Positions 50,320 through 58,789 of a stretch of DNA of 64,000 nt are shown piece by piece. Below the pieces are notes generated by a model. That model did not search any database, was not told where the DNA came from, and saw nothing but the letters and a program-made list of their open reading frames with translations. Source of the DNA: Pedobacter aquatilis (GTDB lineage Bacteria; Bacteroidota; Bacteroidia; Sphingobacteriales; Sphingobacteriaceae); NCBI RefSeq assembly GCF_030409415.1, contig NZ_JAUFPW010000028.1, forward strand, positions 62,001 through 126,000, given 5' to 3'. The position numbers and the translations under genes were made by a program. Position 1 is the stretch's first letter; every line of letters starts with the position of its first letter.

Positions 50320-51507
50320 ATGATACCTGCTCAACGTCAAAAATTCAATCATCAGTTTACTGAAAAAAAGTATCAAGATTTCTTGGCAGATTTGCAAGAA
50401 GGTTATCCTGAAATTCCATTTAGAGTTGCAGAAACGCCAATATTTGTTCCACAAGAGCTTAAAGAAAAACTGATCGCCGCAGGCGAAGAAATTATTAATT
50501 TAATTAAGCAACCAAACTTCAAAGAATTAACAAAAAGTTCAATTCCAAAGGATTGGAATGTGCCTAACGAAAACGAAAAGCCTCACTTCTTAACTTTCGA
50601 TTTTGGAATTTGTAAAAATGATGCAGGTGAACTAACACCCATGCTAATCGAAATGCAAGGATTTCCCTCGTTATATGGCTTTCAAAATCATTTAGCAAAA
50701 ACTTTTAGAAAGAACTATGAAATAGATGATTCACTAAGCTATCTACTAAATGGTTATGATGAAGAAAGTTACATTAAGCTTTTAAAAGAAGTGATTATCG
50801 GGCAACATCAACCTCATGAAGTTGCCTTAATGGACGTTGATGCCAAAAACCAAAAAACCGCTATTGATTTTTTTGTTACGCAGAAAATGTTGGGTATTAA
50901 AATACTTGCGTTAGAAGACATTAGGAAAGTTGGCAAACAGCTTTTTTATGTAGAAAATGGTCAGCAAATTCAACTTAAAAGAATTTATAACAGATTGATT
51001 TTTGACGAAGTTGCAGCTAACACTGAAATTTTTAAGAATAGTTTCGATCCCAGAGATGAACTCGATATTGAATGGGTTACGCACCCGAATTGGTTTTATA
51101 GAATCAGTAAGTATACCATGCCTTTTTTAAAAAGTGAGTTTGTTCCTGAAACCAGGTTTTTAAATAAAGTGAAATCAATACCCGGTGATTTAGAAAATTA
51201 CGTTCTGAAACCACTATTTTCCTTCGCCGGCATGGGAGTAATTATAGATGTTACAGAAGCTGACATTAAAAAAATATCAGACCCTGAAAACTGGATTTTG
51301 CAACGTAAAGTAAGTTACGAACCTGTTGTTCAATCGCCTGATGGCGGCGTGAAAGCTGAGATTAGAATGATGTATTTATGGCCCGATGGTGGAGAACCAC
51401 AGTTGTGCATAAACTTAGCACGATTAAGCCGCGGAAAAATGATTGGTGTTCGTTACAACGCAGATTTCGATTGGGTTGGCGGAACAATTGGTTTTATGGA
51501 AGAATAA
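50320..51507 (+). CDS. ATP-grasp-like protein, probably circularly permuted
   Basis: A 395-residue protein from ATG 50320; a longer frame from 50263 is built from the palindrome sequence and is rejected. Features: FLTFDFGICKNDAGELTPMLIEMQGFPS (90-117), resembling the D...(I/L)EIN metal motif that precedes the ATP site in permuted ATP-grasp enzymes such as glutathionylspermidine synthase; RIYNRLIFDE (221-230); an ATP-lysine-like NYVLKPLFSFAGMG (293-306); hinge ENWILQRKV (323-331); and KAEIRMMYLW (345-354). Homology is inferred from motif order only. Being in line with the ligase genes, it could add a further residue to the same product. Confidence 0.65.
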   Translation: MIPAQRQKFNHQFTEKKYQDFLADLQEGYPEIPFRVAETPIFVPQELKEKLIAAGEEIINLIKQPNFKELTKSSIPKDWNVPNENEKPHFLTFDFGICKNDAGELTPMLIEMQGFPSLYGFQNHLAKTFRKNYEIDDSLSYLLNGYDEESYIKLLKEVIIGQHQPHEVALMDVDAKNQKTAIDFFVTQKMLGIKILALEDIRKVGKQLFYVENGQQIQLKRIYNRLIFDEVAANTEIFKNSFDPRDELDIEWVTHPNWFYRISKYTMPFLKSEFVPETRFLNKVKSIPGDLENYVLKPLFSFAGMGVIIDVTEADIKKISDPENWILQRKVSYEPVVQSPDGGVKAEIRMMYLWPDGGEPQLCINLARLSRGKMIGVRYNADFDWVGGTIGFMEE

Positions 51508-51611
51508 GATCTTTATTAATTAATCACCATAAATTTTAATTTACTAATCTGAAAATCTGTGGCTAACCCACCTTTTTACATTTAACTGAAAGCAAAACGA
51601 GTAAAGCTACT

Positions 51612-51619
51612 TATATTTG
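51612..51619 (+). promoter_or_regulatory. -7 box of the FeoB-associated protein gene
   Basis: TATATTTG fits TANNTTTG exactly and ends five bases before the ATG at 51624, which would give a leaderless message. The -33 box is not clear. Confidence 0.55.
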
Positions 51620-51623
51620 TTTT

Positions 51624-51782
51624 ATGAATACTCAAACGATTTTAGTCTTTTTACTTTTTGCGGTTGCATTGGTATATGTAGGCCGTTTGGTTTATAAATC
51701 TTTACAGGTAAAAAAAGATGGCTGCGGTGGCAATTGCAAATGTGGCGTAGATTTTTCTGATATTAAACCTGTAAAAAAGTAA
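51624..51782 (+). CDS. FeoB-associated Cys-rich membrane protein
   Basis: A 52-residue protein: MNTQTILVFLLFAVALVYVG is an N-terminal membrane helix, followed by RLVYKSLQVKKDG, the cysteine cluster CGGNCKCG (three Cys), and a short polar tail ending PVKK. This is the pattern of the small FeoB-associated Cys-rich membrane proteins, thought to help ferrous iron uptake by FeoB. No feoA or feoB is in this window. A -7 box lies just upstream and the Crp/Fnr-type regulator gene starts 12 bases after its stop, so the two are co-transcribed. Confidence 0.8.
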   Translation: MNTQTILVFLLFAVALVYVGRLVYKSLQVKKDGCGGNCKCGVDFSDIKPVKK

Positions 51783-51794
51783 TTTATATTCTTT

Positions 51795-52382
51795 ATGATT
51801 GATCAGTTTAGAAATTATCTCAAAGAGAAAATACAAATTACAGATGATCAATTTGATAGCATTTCCTCTGATTTAAAAATAAAAAAGTTCGATAAAAACG
51901 AAATTATCCAATACACCGGCGACATTACAAAGCATGGTTTTTTTGTTTGCAAGGGATTATTAAGGGCCTACTCTATTGATTCAAAAGGCAAGGAACACAT
52001 TCTTCAGTTTGCACCAGAAAACTGGCTCATGTCTGATAGAAATAGTATGAATAATGAGCCTTCAGTATTTTTTATAGATGCGATAGAACAAACGGAAGTT
52101 GTAATTATGCCAAATGATTTCATGGAGCAAGCCGGCATAAAAGTTCCTTGTTTACAACCTATGCAAACCAGGTTACTAAACAATTCCATTCGTTTTATGC
52201 AAAAGCGAATCAACATGCTTTTAAGTGCAACGGCAGAAGAGCGATATCTTGATTTTATTAAATTATATCCAAATTTAACCTTACGCGTTCCGCAATGGAT
52301 GATTGCTTCCTATCTGGGTATTACACCAGAATCATTAAGCAGGGTTAGAAAAGAGCTTGCAAACAAACATTTCAGACCATGA
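51795..52382 (+). CDS. Crp/Fnr family transcriptional regulator
   Basis: A 195-residue regulator with a cyclic-nucleotide-binding-type beta-roll (about 20-115; IKKFDKNEIIQYTGDITKHGFFVCKGLLRAYSI), a long dimer helix (RLLNNSIRFMQKRINMLLSATAEERYLDFI) and a C-terminal winged HTH (VPQWMIASYLGITPESLSRVRKELA). There is no FNR-type Cys set at the N-terminus, so it is more Crp-like. The co-transcribed upstream gene encodes a FeoB-associated protein, which suggests an iron-related or redox-related input; this is inference. A YceI gene follows with its own promoter. Confidence 0.88.
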   Translation: MIDQFRNYLKEKIQITDDQFDSISSDLKIKKFDKNEIIQYTGDITKHGFFVCKGLLRAYSIDSKGKEHILQFAPENWLMSDRNSMNNEPSVFFIDAIEQTEVVIMPNDFMEQAGIKVPCLQPMQTRLLNNSIRFMQKRINMLLSATAEERYLDFIKLYPNLTLRVPQWMIASYLGITPESLSRVRKELANKHFRP

Positions 52383-52387
52383 TAATT

Positions 52388-52445
52388 TCGAATGAGAGAA
52401 TGATTAAAAGAGCATCATTAATCAATCATTCAGTCATTCAAAACT
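52388..52445. repeat. Stuttering ATGATTGAATG-like word repeat
   Basis: GAATGAGAGAATGATTAAAAG and TCAATCATTCAGTCATTCAA-like words alternate here; they are partly inverted relative to each other. It is intergenic and low-complexity. Confidence 0.4.
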
Positions 52446-52485
52446 CAACCCTTCTTTAATCCAGGCATTACTTACCATACATCAA

Positions 52486-52515
52486 TTTCAAACCAAACCC
52501 CTTGCTTTACTTTTG
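52486..52515 (+). promoter_or_regulatory. Promoter of the YceI gene
   Basis: TTTC (52486-52489, one mismatch to TTTG), an 18-base spacer, then TACTTTTG (52508-52515), an exact TANNTTTG. The leader would be about 30 bases. Confidence 0.55.
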
Positions 52516-52548
52516 TGTTGTAAATATTAAAAATTAAAACCAAAAGAT

Positions 52549-53079
52549 ATGGCTACTACTAAATGGACATTAGATCCAACCCACAGCGAATTACAATTTA
52601 AAGTTAAACACCTTATGATTACTACGGTAACTGGTAATCTAAAATCTTTTTCTGCTGAATTAACATCAGAAGGTGACGAATTTGAAGAAGCTCAAATTTC
52701 ATTCTCTGGGGATATTAATTCGTTGGATACTGGAAATACTGATCGTGATAACCATTTAAAAAGTGGTGATTTCTTCGATGGAGAAAAATTTTCAACCATC
52801 GAATTCAAATCTTCATCAATGGAAAAAGATGGTGATGATTATATTTTAAAAGGGGATTTAACCATCAAAGGCGAAACGAAGCCTGTTAAATTAATAGCCG
52901 AATTTGGTGGTATTGCAACCGACCCATGGGGAAATACGAAAGCAGGTTTTACATTGAGCGGAAAAATTAACCGTACAGATTTCGGACTATCTTGGAATGC
53001 TGCTTTAGAAACCGGTGGTGTGATGGTGAGCGAAGAAGTTAGAATATTAGGCGAATTACAATTCGTTAAACAAGCATAA
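52549..53079 (+). CDS. YceI family protein
   Basis: A 176-residue beta-barrel lipid-binding protein of the YceI family: TKWTLDPTHSELQFKVKHLMI (3-23), NHLKSGDFFDGEKFSTIEFKSSSMEKDGDDYILKGDLTIKG, and NRTDFGLSWNA near the end. Family proteins bind polyisoprenoids or amphiphiles. Many are periplasmic, but here no signal peptide is visible, so the product appears cytoplasmic. The pirin gene follows 31 bases downstream on the same transcript, a pair common in Bacteroidota. Function in the cell is uncertain. Confidence 0.92.
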   Translation: MATTKWTLDPTHSELQFKVKHLMITTVTGNLKSFSAELTSEGDEFEEAQISFSGDINSLDTGNTDRDNHLKSGDFFDGEKFSTIEFKSSSMEKDGDDYILKGDLTIKGETKPVKLIAEFGGIATDPWGNTKAGFTLSGKINRTDFGLSWNAALETGGVMVSEEVRILGELQFVKQA

Positions 53080-53110
53080 TTCGGTAAAGCCGATTTAATT
53101 ATTTCCTGTT

Positions 53111-53980
53111 ATGGAAAAAAAACAAGTTGCTGAAGTATTAAAAGCGCCAGCACCACACATGGTTGGCGATGGATTTAGAGTGCATAATTTTTTCCCAAGT
53201 GGATATAAAATTGATATGAATCCATTTTTTTTAATGGATTATGGCTCGAAGATAGAATTCTCAGCTCGAAAAAATCCTCGCGGTGTTGGCGTTCATCCAC
53301 ACCGCGGATTTGAAACCGTAACCATAGCTTATCATGGTGCTGTTGCGCATGATGATAGTGCTGGTAATAGTGGCGTTATTTATCCTGGCGATGTCCAATG
53401 GATGACTGCTGGAGCTGGTATACTGCATAAAGAATATCACGAAGCGGAGTATAGTCTTAATGGTGGTCCGTTTCAAATGGTGCAGTTATGGGTTAATTTG
53501 CCCGCTCAAAACAAAATGAGCCAGCCAAAATATCAGGCTATTAAACAAGCTGATATGCCTGTTTTCAATTTACCCGATGGTGGAGGGAAAATCGAAATTA
53601 TTGCTGGAAATTATAAAGGCATTAAAGGTTCGGCAGATACATTTACACCAATTGAAGTTTACAATGCTCGCCTAAACAAAAATGGAAAAGCTGAATTTAT
53701 TTTCCCTAAAAAACACAATATAGGCCTTATGATAATTGAAGGTTCGATAATTGTAAATGAGCAGGAAAATGCAAAAGCTGATTCATTTATTTATTTTGAA
53801 AACGAAGGCGAATCGATTTCTATAGAAGCAATAGAAAACAGTATTATTTTAGTTTTAAGTGGCTTACCAATCAACGAACCTATCCACCAATATGGTCCTT
53901 TTTTAATGAATACAGAAGCTGAAATTCATCAGGCTATTGCAGATTACAACCAAGGTAAATTTGGCTATTTAGAGGAGTAA
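53111..53980 (+). CDS. Pirin family protein
   Basis: A 289-residue bicupin. The metal-binding site of the N-terminal cupin is complete: His62 and His64 in GVGVHPHRGFETVTIAY, His106 and Glu108 in GILHKEYH. The C-terminal cupin (about 190-280) is present. Pirins bind iron; some (YhhW) have quercetinase activity and others act as regulators, so a precise role is not given. It is the second gene of the YceI-pirin unit and converges on ispF. Confidence 0.93.
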   Translation: MEKKQVAEVLKAPAPHMVGDGFRVHNFFPSGYKIDMNPFFLMDYGSKIEFSARKNPRGVGVHPHRGFETVTIAYHGAVAHDDSAGNSGVIYPGDVQWMTAGAGILHKEYHEAEYSLNGGPFQMVQLWVNLPAQNKMSQPKYQAIKQADMPVFNLPDGGGKIEIIAGNYKGIKGSADTFTPIEVYNARLNKNGKAEFIFPKKHNIGLMIIEGSIIVNEQENAKADSFIYFENEGESISIEAIENSIILVLSGLPINEPIHQYGPFLMNTEAEIHQAIADYNQGKFGYLEE

Positions 53981-54034
53981 ACAGGTTTAAATTTATATTA
54001 CAACCGCCGGCAAGCAAAAGCGCACTCGGTTTTT

Positions 54035-54514
54035 TTATGTCCTTTCGATTAAACATACCGCATAAGCAACAACACCCTCTTCCCTGCCAACGAATCCCAT
54101 CAGTTCGTTAGTGGTTGCTTTTATCGAAATATCCTCTGTAGAGATGCCTATTGCCTCTGCAATATTTTTTTGCATGTCTGGTATATGTGGATTTATTTTT
54201 GGAGCTTCCAAGCAAAGCATAGCATCAATATTTCCGACCTGCCAATTTTTTTCAGCTAATAATTTTACGGTTTCCTTTAATAAAATAATACTGCTGATGC
54301 CTTTCCACCTATCATCGGTATTTTTAAAATGAAAGCCAATATCTCTTAAATTTGCCGCACCTAGTAAAGCATCGCAGATTGCGTGGAGCAATACATCTGC
54401 ATCAGAATGACCAAAAGCTCCTTTATGATGTTCGAGCGTTACACCACCAACAACAAAAGGATGTTGTTCTTTTAATTGATGAACATCAAATCCGAAACCT
54501 ACCCTAATCTTCAT
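54035..54514 (-). CDS. ispF: 2-C-methyl-D-erythritol 2,4-cyclodiphosphate synthase
   Basis: IspF makes the cyclodiphosphate of the non-mevalonate isoprenoid pathway and works as a cytoplasmic trimer with zinc. The 159-residue protein has GFGFDVHQL with zinc ligands Asp10 and His12, HSDADVLLHAICDALLGAANLRDIGFHF, and the C-terminal KATTNELMGFVGREEGV, a full family set. In F. johnsoniae the porV-porU-gldJ group is similarly placed; here porV follows 51 bases upstream. Confidence 0.95.
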   Translation of the reverse strand: MKIRVGFGFDVHQLKEQHPFVVGGVTLEHHKGAFGHSDADVLLHAICDALLGAANLRDIGFHFKNTDDRWKGISSIILLKETVKLLAEKNWQVGNIDAMLCLEAPKINPHIPDMQKNIAEAIGISTEDISIKATTNELMGFVGREEGVVAYAVCLIERT

Positions 54515-54565
54515 AATGAATTTTATAATTATGGCACGAAATTGCCAAAATATTTCTAAACGAAA

Positions 54566-55753
54566 CTATCTAAATGTTTTTTTATCCCCGAAATTAAAAA
54601 GGAGACTGAAGCGCAATGTATTTGCTAAAGGACTGGTTTGAGCATCTGCAATTAAATAAGCAAAATCGATGTTAAACACATTATATTTCAAACCAGCGCC
54701 TAAAGTAAAATATCTGCTATCGCCCTTTTGCGGACTTTGGTAATTATATCCTCCTCGAATTGCAAATTGCTGATTATACCAATATTCCAACCCAGTAGAA
54801 ATTCCTACTTCTTTAAATTCTTCACTAATACCACCTGGAGCATCGCTAAACGAGCCAAAAATCCCCGCCGGTACAGAACGGTTTGGATCTTTACCTTTTA
54901 AAATATTATTATTGGAATCGTAAATCGGTTGCGTTGGAACCAAAAGTTTATTAAAATCTAAGGCAAAAGTGAAAGTATTAAAATCATCAATCTCTATTGT
55001 TGATGCACCACCGAGTTTAAAATTTGTTGGTAAGAAGTAATTTTCGCCACCATCCGAATAGCTCATTTTAGTACCGATATTAGAAATATTTGCCCCGGCA
55101 GAAACTATTGCATTTTTACCAAACATGGTTGTTGGCGTTTTATACAAACCGGCAATATCAATACCTAACGCATTACCTGCTCTAACCTGGCCAGTAGAAG
55201 AAAACTGACCGGAAGCAAGATTTGAATAAATATATCGCAAGGAAGTACCCAAAGAGAAGTCTTTACCGAAATTGCGGGCAAAAGTTACATCAAAGGCAAG
55301 CTCATTTGGATTTGCAATGCCTAAATCTTGCTGATTAATATCTGTTAACTGAATTTGGCCTAAAGAAAAATACCTTAATGACGCACCAATCGTATTTCTA
55401 TCATCCAACTTGTAAAAACCACCAACATATGCAAGATTAATATCAGGCACTAGATTTTTTAACCAGGGGCTGTAGGAGAGCGAAAAACCATATGGCTTTT
55501 CTAAAAATGCAAGCTTTGCAGGATTTATACTTGCAGAATTTGCGTCGCCAATTATTGCTACCCCCGCATCGCCCATAGCACCAGCACGGGCATCGGGTGT
55601 AATTAATAAAAATGGAACAGCGGTAATGATGTTATTCGATTCACTACCGTTAGTTTGTGTATTGCCAATTGTTACCTGTGCATTCGCCTTGCCAAATACC
55701 AAAACTGCCGATAATGCAGAAAATGCAAGTTTACAAATGTACTTGAAATTCAT
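54566..55753 (-). CDS. porV: Type IX secretion system outer-membrane protein PorV
   Basis: PorV is a 14-stranded FadL-like barrel that accepts T9SS cargo from the translocon and passes it to the PorU sortase complex. The 395-residue precursor has a signal peptide (cleavage near NAQVT), the hallmark PFLLITPDARAGAMGDAG (about 47-64), SASINPAKLAFLEKPYGFSLSYSPWLK, and FDVTFARNFGKDFSLGTSLRYIYS, all typical. It shows that the organism uses type IX secretion. It lies upstream of ispF on the same strand. Confidence 0.9.
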   Translation of the reverse strand: MNFKYICKLAFSALSAVLVFGKANAQVTIGNTQTNGSESNNIITAVPFLLITPDARAGAMGDAGVAIIGDANSASINPAKLAFLEKPYGFSLSYSPWLKNLVPDINLAYVGGFYKLDDRNTIGASLRYFSLGQIQLTDINQQDLGIANPNELAFDVTFARNFGKDFSLGTSLRYIYSNLASGQFSSTGQVRAGNALGIDIAGLYKTPTTMFGKNAIVSAGANISNIGTKMSYSDGGENYFLPTNFKLGGASTIEIDDFNTFTFALDFNKLLVPTQPIYDSNNNILKGKDPNRSVPAGIFGSFSDAPGGISEEFKEVGISTGLEYWYNQQFAIRGGYNYQSPQKGDSRYFTLGAGLKYNVFNIDFAYLIADAQTSPLANTLRFSLLFNFGDKKTFR

Positions 55754-55954
55754 CCTTAGGGTATGTATTTAAGATTTCAGGTAAGTTAATACTTTTAAAA
55801 GATATAATCATCAAACGTAAAAGCACAATTTATATTTTACAGTAAACTTACCATTTTACAAGTTTAGACTAACTAAAACTACGAATTTTTGTAAAAACTG
55901 AAAATCTTATTTACCAGATTTATTTCAACTGTTTTTCTATATTAAGTTTAATAT

Positions 55955-58543
55955 TTAATTATTGTTCTTTTTCTTAAAAAGATTATTGAGTTTATCTGCA
56001 ATAACATCCTTAACTTTTTCTGTAGCCTTTGCCTTTACGGTATCGATTTTTGCTTGCGCCTTAGTTTGTAATTCTGCTTTCTTTTCTGCTATTACATTAT
56101 TTATGGCCTCCTTTGCTGTTGATTTTACATCAGCAATACCATACTTTAAATTTATTGTAGGTTTTAAAAAAGTACCACCCAATACCGCATTAACTTTAAC
56201 ATTATCGCCGACTGAAACATTAGTACCTGCTTTATTATTTAATTTACCAAGCATATTGTTAACAGTTTCGTTGGCTTTTGCACCAAGCATTGCTCGTGGT
56301 AAGTTCATAGCAAGATCATAATCCATAGTTTGATCTAAGCCGTTAGAGCCTTGGATATTCATAACAATACCATCCTTTTTAATATCGAATGGAGCAACAT
56401 TTAGCCTTCCATCTTTGATTTTAAATTTTGTAATCACATTATTAAGCTCTAGTTTTTTCAATTTATCAGAACTTAATGAGGATGCTAATTTGTTTAAAGG
56501 TTCAAAACCATCAATCATTGCCTGAATAATATTTGTTAACCCTTCTGCATTGATGCTAGAGTAAACAGGCATCATATTTTCATCCAAATCAGAATTATAC
56601 TTTAAATCAGTTGAGAAAGAACCCTTTGCATATTTTGCCACTGGAGCCAATAATTTTATTGTATTAAAAGCTTGAAAAGCTTTTTGAATGTTCATTTTAT
56701 CAATTCCAAAATCAACATCAATTCTTGGTTTTTTAGGATTTAAAGTAGCATAAGTCCCATTCATTCTTAATCTTCCATCAAGCATACTCATGCCTAAATC
56801 CTTAAAAGTTATTGTATTATCTTTTACTAAAAGGATTCCATTTGCACTCGAAATATCATAATTATCATAAATTACTTTATTGGCTTTTGCAGCAATGCTA
56901 AAATTAATTTTATCTGGCACTTCAAATACTGAAAGCTTTGAATTTACATTTTTAGAAGATGTTGTTTGGGTAGATTTTGGCCCCATTAATTCGTTAACAT
57001 TAACAAGGTTCGAAACCATACTAAAATTACCTTGTAGGGATTGATTTTTATTAAAAAAGTAACTTAAATAATTATTTAATGAGCCATTTGCAGCGAAATC
57101 GCTACTTCCAACTTTGGCAGATAAATTACTTAAAGTTATGTTTTTTGGGCTAAATATTAATTTTGCTGAAGGGATGCTTATCGGCATTGGAACATTCTTA
57201 CCAGCATAATTAAAGTTATTAGCGATTATTTGTCCTGATGCTTTAAATGCCTGATATTGTTGCTTGTCAATTGAAGATTTACGACCAGCCGCTTTAACAT
57301 CCGCATCCAAAATCCCGTTTAAAATCATATCCTTCATCGGGAAAATAGCTGTTAATTGTTTTAAATCCAATTTTCCCTTTAAAGCCATATCGACAAATGG
57401 ATCGGAAACCGGGTTTTTAACCAACAGTTTGCCATCTACAGGAACCTGCCCGAACTCTAAATGAAATGATGGAACATTAATAACGGTATTATCAATCACA
57501 CCATCGGGATTACTAATCTGTGATTTAATTTGAATATTATTTATAGCTGAGGGTAATGAAGGATATTTGATTTTCCCATTTTCTATATTCAAATTAAGGT
57601 TGAAAGCTGGTAATGATTTTTCATTATAAGTACCCTTAGCAACACCATTCATAGAAAATTTACCGGTTGCTTCTAAATCCTTAAAATTAGCAGCGTAAAT
57701 TGATGGGATTAAAGAAAGAAAATTTTTCAATTCAGATTCCTTTGCATCAAACTTAAAATCCATTACCATATCTGTTTTATTTGGCATAGCCAAATATCCA
57801 ACCGCGGATAAAAGGAGTTCGTTTAGTTTAATTTTATTATCAGCGAAAGTAAATTTCATGTTTTTCATGTCTACTTCAATAGGAAGTTCTGCATTCAACT
57901 TTATACCATTCAGATAAGGGATTCCCCCGTATTTAACCGTTAGTTTTTCAATATCCGATTCTGTATCAAGCGTAAATAAATCTTGTGTAAAATCTCCCTT
58001 TCCCGTGTGATTCAAGCTATCAAGTTTCATATAAAAACCTAATGAGGCATCATCATAAATAACAGTTCCCTGCTCTATAGAATATTTTTGTAATGCAGCT
58101 TTAAAAGTAGTTGGTTTTGATTCGTTTGAATTTTGAGCTGAATCGGGCTTCCTAATATCCCAATTTGCCTTTCCACTTTTGAGTACTTTTGCAAAAACTT
58201 TTGGTTCCTCAAGATTAATGGAATTAATTTGATAGGTTTCGCCCTTTAAAACACTCAATAAATTAACATTTAGTTGCAGTTGTTTAACATTTGCGAGTGT
58301 ATCTTTATCAAAACTATCTATACCAATTATGGAAAGATTGTTGATTTTTATGCCCAGGTTGGGGAATGACGAAATCAGTGACAAATTGAGTTCTTTAAAA
58401 TCAACCTTCGCATTTACATTTTTGTTTATCGATGATTTAATTTTAGCATTAATTTCCTTTTTAAAAAACAGCGGAATAGCTGCCGCAGCGACCAACAACA
58501 ACACAAATAGCGAAATAACTATTATTATTATTTTCTTTAACAT
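55955..58543 (-). CDS. AsmA family protein
   Basis: An 862-residue protein with one N-terminal transmembrane helix (IIIIVISLFVLLLVAAAAIPLFF, about 4-26) and a long periplasmic beta-rich AsmA-type region (KIKSSINKNVNAKVDFKELNLSLISSFPNLGIKINNLSIIG, then repeated beta-groove modules; ASANGILLVKDNTITFKDLGMSMLDGRLRMNGTYATL in the C-terminal half). It ends with a Lys/Ala-rich helical tail (about 820-862). AsmA-like proteins are thought to carry phospholipids between membranes or to affect outer-membrane assembly. It occupies the place where porU is found in F. johnsoniae, but its motifs are not those of the C25-type sortase. Confidence 0.88.
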   Translation of the reverse strand: MLKKIIIIVISLFVLLLVAAAAIPLFFKKEINAKIKSSINKNVNAKVDFKELNLSLISSFPNLGIKINNLSIIGIDSFDKDTLANVKQLQLNVNLLSVLKGETYQINSINLEEPKVFAKVLKSGKANWDIRKPDSAQNSNESKPTTFKAALQKYSIEQGTVIYDDASLGFYMKLDSLNHTGKGDFTQDLFTLDTESDIEKLTVKYGGIPYLNGIKLNAELPIEVDMKNMKFTFADNKIKLNELLLSAVGYLAMPNKTDMVMDFKFDAKESELKNFLSLIPSIYAANFKDLEATGKFSMNGVAKGTYNEKSLPAFNLNLNIENGKIKYPSLPSAINNIQIKSQISNPDGVIDNTVINVPSFHLEFGQVPVDGKLLVKNPVSDPFVDMALKGKLDLKQLTAIFPMKDMILNGILDADVKAAGRKSSIDKQQYQAFKASGQIIANNFNYAGKNVPMPISIPSAKLIFSPKNITLSNLSAKVGSSDFAANGSLNNYLSYFFNKNQSLQGNFSMVSNLVNVNELMGPKSTQTTSSKNVNSKLSVFEVPDKINFSIAAKANKVIYDNYDISSANGILLVKDNTITFKDLGMSMLDGRLRMNGTYATLNPKKPRIDVDFGIDKMNIQKAFQAFNTIKLLAPVAKYAKGSFSTDLKYNSDLDENMMPVYSSINAEGLTNIIQAMIDGFEPLNKLASSLSSDKLKKLELNNVITKFKIKDGRLNVAPFDIKKDGIVMNIQGSNGLDQTMDYDLAMNLPRAMLGAKANETVNNMLGKLNNKAGTNVSVGDNVKVNAVLGGTFLKPTINLKYGIADVKSTAKEAINNVIAEKKAELQTKAQAKIDTVKAKATEKVKDVIADKLNNLFKKKNNN

Positions 58544-58789
58544 AAACCTAACCTTTTAAAATATATAATTTGGAGATATTTATGGCAATAAGCACACCAA
58601 TCTATGTTCAAAACTTTTAATAAATCAACTTTATAAAATATTTCTAATAAAACACAATACATTGATTATTAATACGTTTTGCTTAAAAAATTATATCGAG
58701 AACAATTATTAACACAAATTTTACTAAATCATTTTAATTTCCGTAAATTTATCGGTTGAATAAGCCCTAATCCGCGATATTGCATCAAT

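Noticed and set aside
53998..54035. Possible terminator between pirin and ispF (AACCG ... CGGTTTTTTT)
   Set aside because: The stem is only five pairs with a long loop, although the T run on the plus strand is suggestive.
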